From: Chamaea fasciata
Lineage: Eukaryota > Chordata > Aves > Passeriformes > Sylviidae
Assembly: GCA_029207755.1 (NCBI GenBank)
Contig: JARCOQ010000008.1
Coordinates: 24,727,021 to 24,791,020, forward strand
Direction: 5' to 3'
Length of the DNA: 64,000 bases
Each line of letters opens with the position of its first letter. Position 1 is the stretch's first letter. This document shows, piece by piece, positions 63,219 through 64,000 of the stretch. The notes under the pieces are model-generated. The model did not search any database, had not been told where the DNA came from, and saw nothing but the letters and a program-made list of their open reading frames with translations. Both the position numbers and the translations under genes were made by a program.

Positions 63219-64000
63219 CTGCAATCCTACTGCCACCTAAAAAGCCTAATGGCATTCATTGCTGCTTTGCATCCTAGTTCTGTGTTGCCCCATTTGTGTT
63301 TTTCCTTCCATAGGGTTTATAGCTTCATCCCTCTCCAGGTGGTATCTGTCCAGCAGGGCAATGCCACACTGTCTTTTCTTACCAGAAAATCTTTTGCCCC
63401 TAAGCACGGTGACTGGAGCAGCAGTACCAGCCCTTCTAGGCTACAGGGGAGATTTTCACCTTTTCTAAATACATCCTGAACGTTCCCAGTTTTCAGCATG
63501 CTCTGCATTTTGGCCTGATTAGGCTATTTGTTCTGTTGTATTGCAGAGACGAGGAGTGGTGCTTAGGCACAAGAGAGTATGTTCTCTCTGTATCCTGTAA
63601 AATAAGAGAAAATTTGCTCATCTGGAAATGAAATAATTTTGAGTTCAAAACTCACTTTGACTGACAACTGTTTTGCATTTCTGTACAACCATCAGTACAG
63701 GCCAAGGTTTTTACACCTATGTAAATGCTCCCAAGGCTGTTAGCTATTTGCATCCCAGAGATACTGATGAGTGAAAAAGAGGCTGTACAAATCCATGGAG
63801 ATAGGGAAAACCATCAGGATTTCCCTCATATGGCATGCCCTCTACATGTTTGGAACAAATATTCAGCCCAAGTCCCCATTCTCAGACTGCCCTGTCCACC
63901 TGGTCAATACTGTTTGGTATCCTCTGACACAGCTTTACTTGCCATGGGAGGGTTGCAGCATGAATAACAGCCCTTCCTGTGATTTATATCCTTTCAAGGG

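Larger units (their letters stand above)
51198..64000 (+). other. MARCHF4 intron 1 (continues past the window)
   Basis: It starts with GTGAGC at 51198. I looked for the conserved second exon (RING-CH continuation with SPCRC and CTHQPC type motifs) and did not find it, so the intron is longer than 12.8 kb. Contents: one old CR1 fragment, one possible ancient repeat, two short tandem repeats, and otherwise unremarkable sequence. No nested gene is supported on either strand. Confidence 0.75.

Noticed and set aside
1..64000. CRISPR arrays, operons, phage or bacterial elements, tRNA and rRNA genes
   Set aside because: The window is vertebrate nuclear DNA; I saw no such arrays and no convincing tRNA or rRNA sequence.

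Overview
The window looks like a piece of a bird (or at least sauropsid) chromosome. It carries two vertebrate genes in divergent orientation, several CR1 LINE fragments (the main interspersed repeat of birds and other sauropsids), fairly compact introns and otherwise few repeats. The species cannot be told from the sequence.

Positions 82 to about 31,570, minus strand: SMARCAL1, the RPA-binding annealing helicase that remodels stalled replication forks. Fifteen coding exons were placed by matching translated blocks to GT/AG splice sites with consistent phase. They join into 2,706 nt, exactly 902 codons, running from the ATG at 30,537 through the RPA-binding motif, HARP1, HARP2, the SNF2 ATPase core and helicase motif VI. 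The last coding exon lies off the left edge. The promoter is a CpG island at 31,165-31,640 with two ZNF143-type sites, an ETS core and a YY1 site.

Positions 31,640-48,590: intergenic. I see no convincing gene here. It holds a head-to-head pair of CR1 fragments (31,900-33,525), a 175-bp TCTCT pentanucleotide tract, a run of 15 G, and several AT-rich blocks that look like candidate regulatory elements.

Positions 48,590-64,000, plus strand: MARCHF4, a membrane-bound RING-CH ubiquitin ligase of the trans-Golgi network. Two CpG islands cover the probable leader (48,590-49,010) and the first coding exon (50,739-51,197, 153 codons, ending just after the first RING-CH cysteine pair). The remaining exons are off the right edge, so 51,198-64,000 is intron 1. 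The SMARCAL1/MARCHF4 head-to-head order is the same as in human 2q35. The two genes have no known shared pathway; they are neighbours by conserved synteny.

I did not find a clear new biological system. The observations most worth checking are the exon-level duplication of the HARP module, the start-stop upstream ORF before SMARCAL1, and a possible unannotated leader intron with two overlapping small upstream ORFs ahead of MARCHF4.
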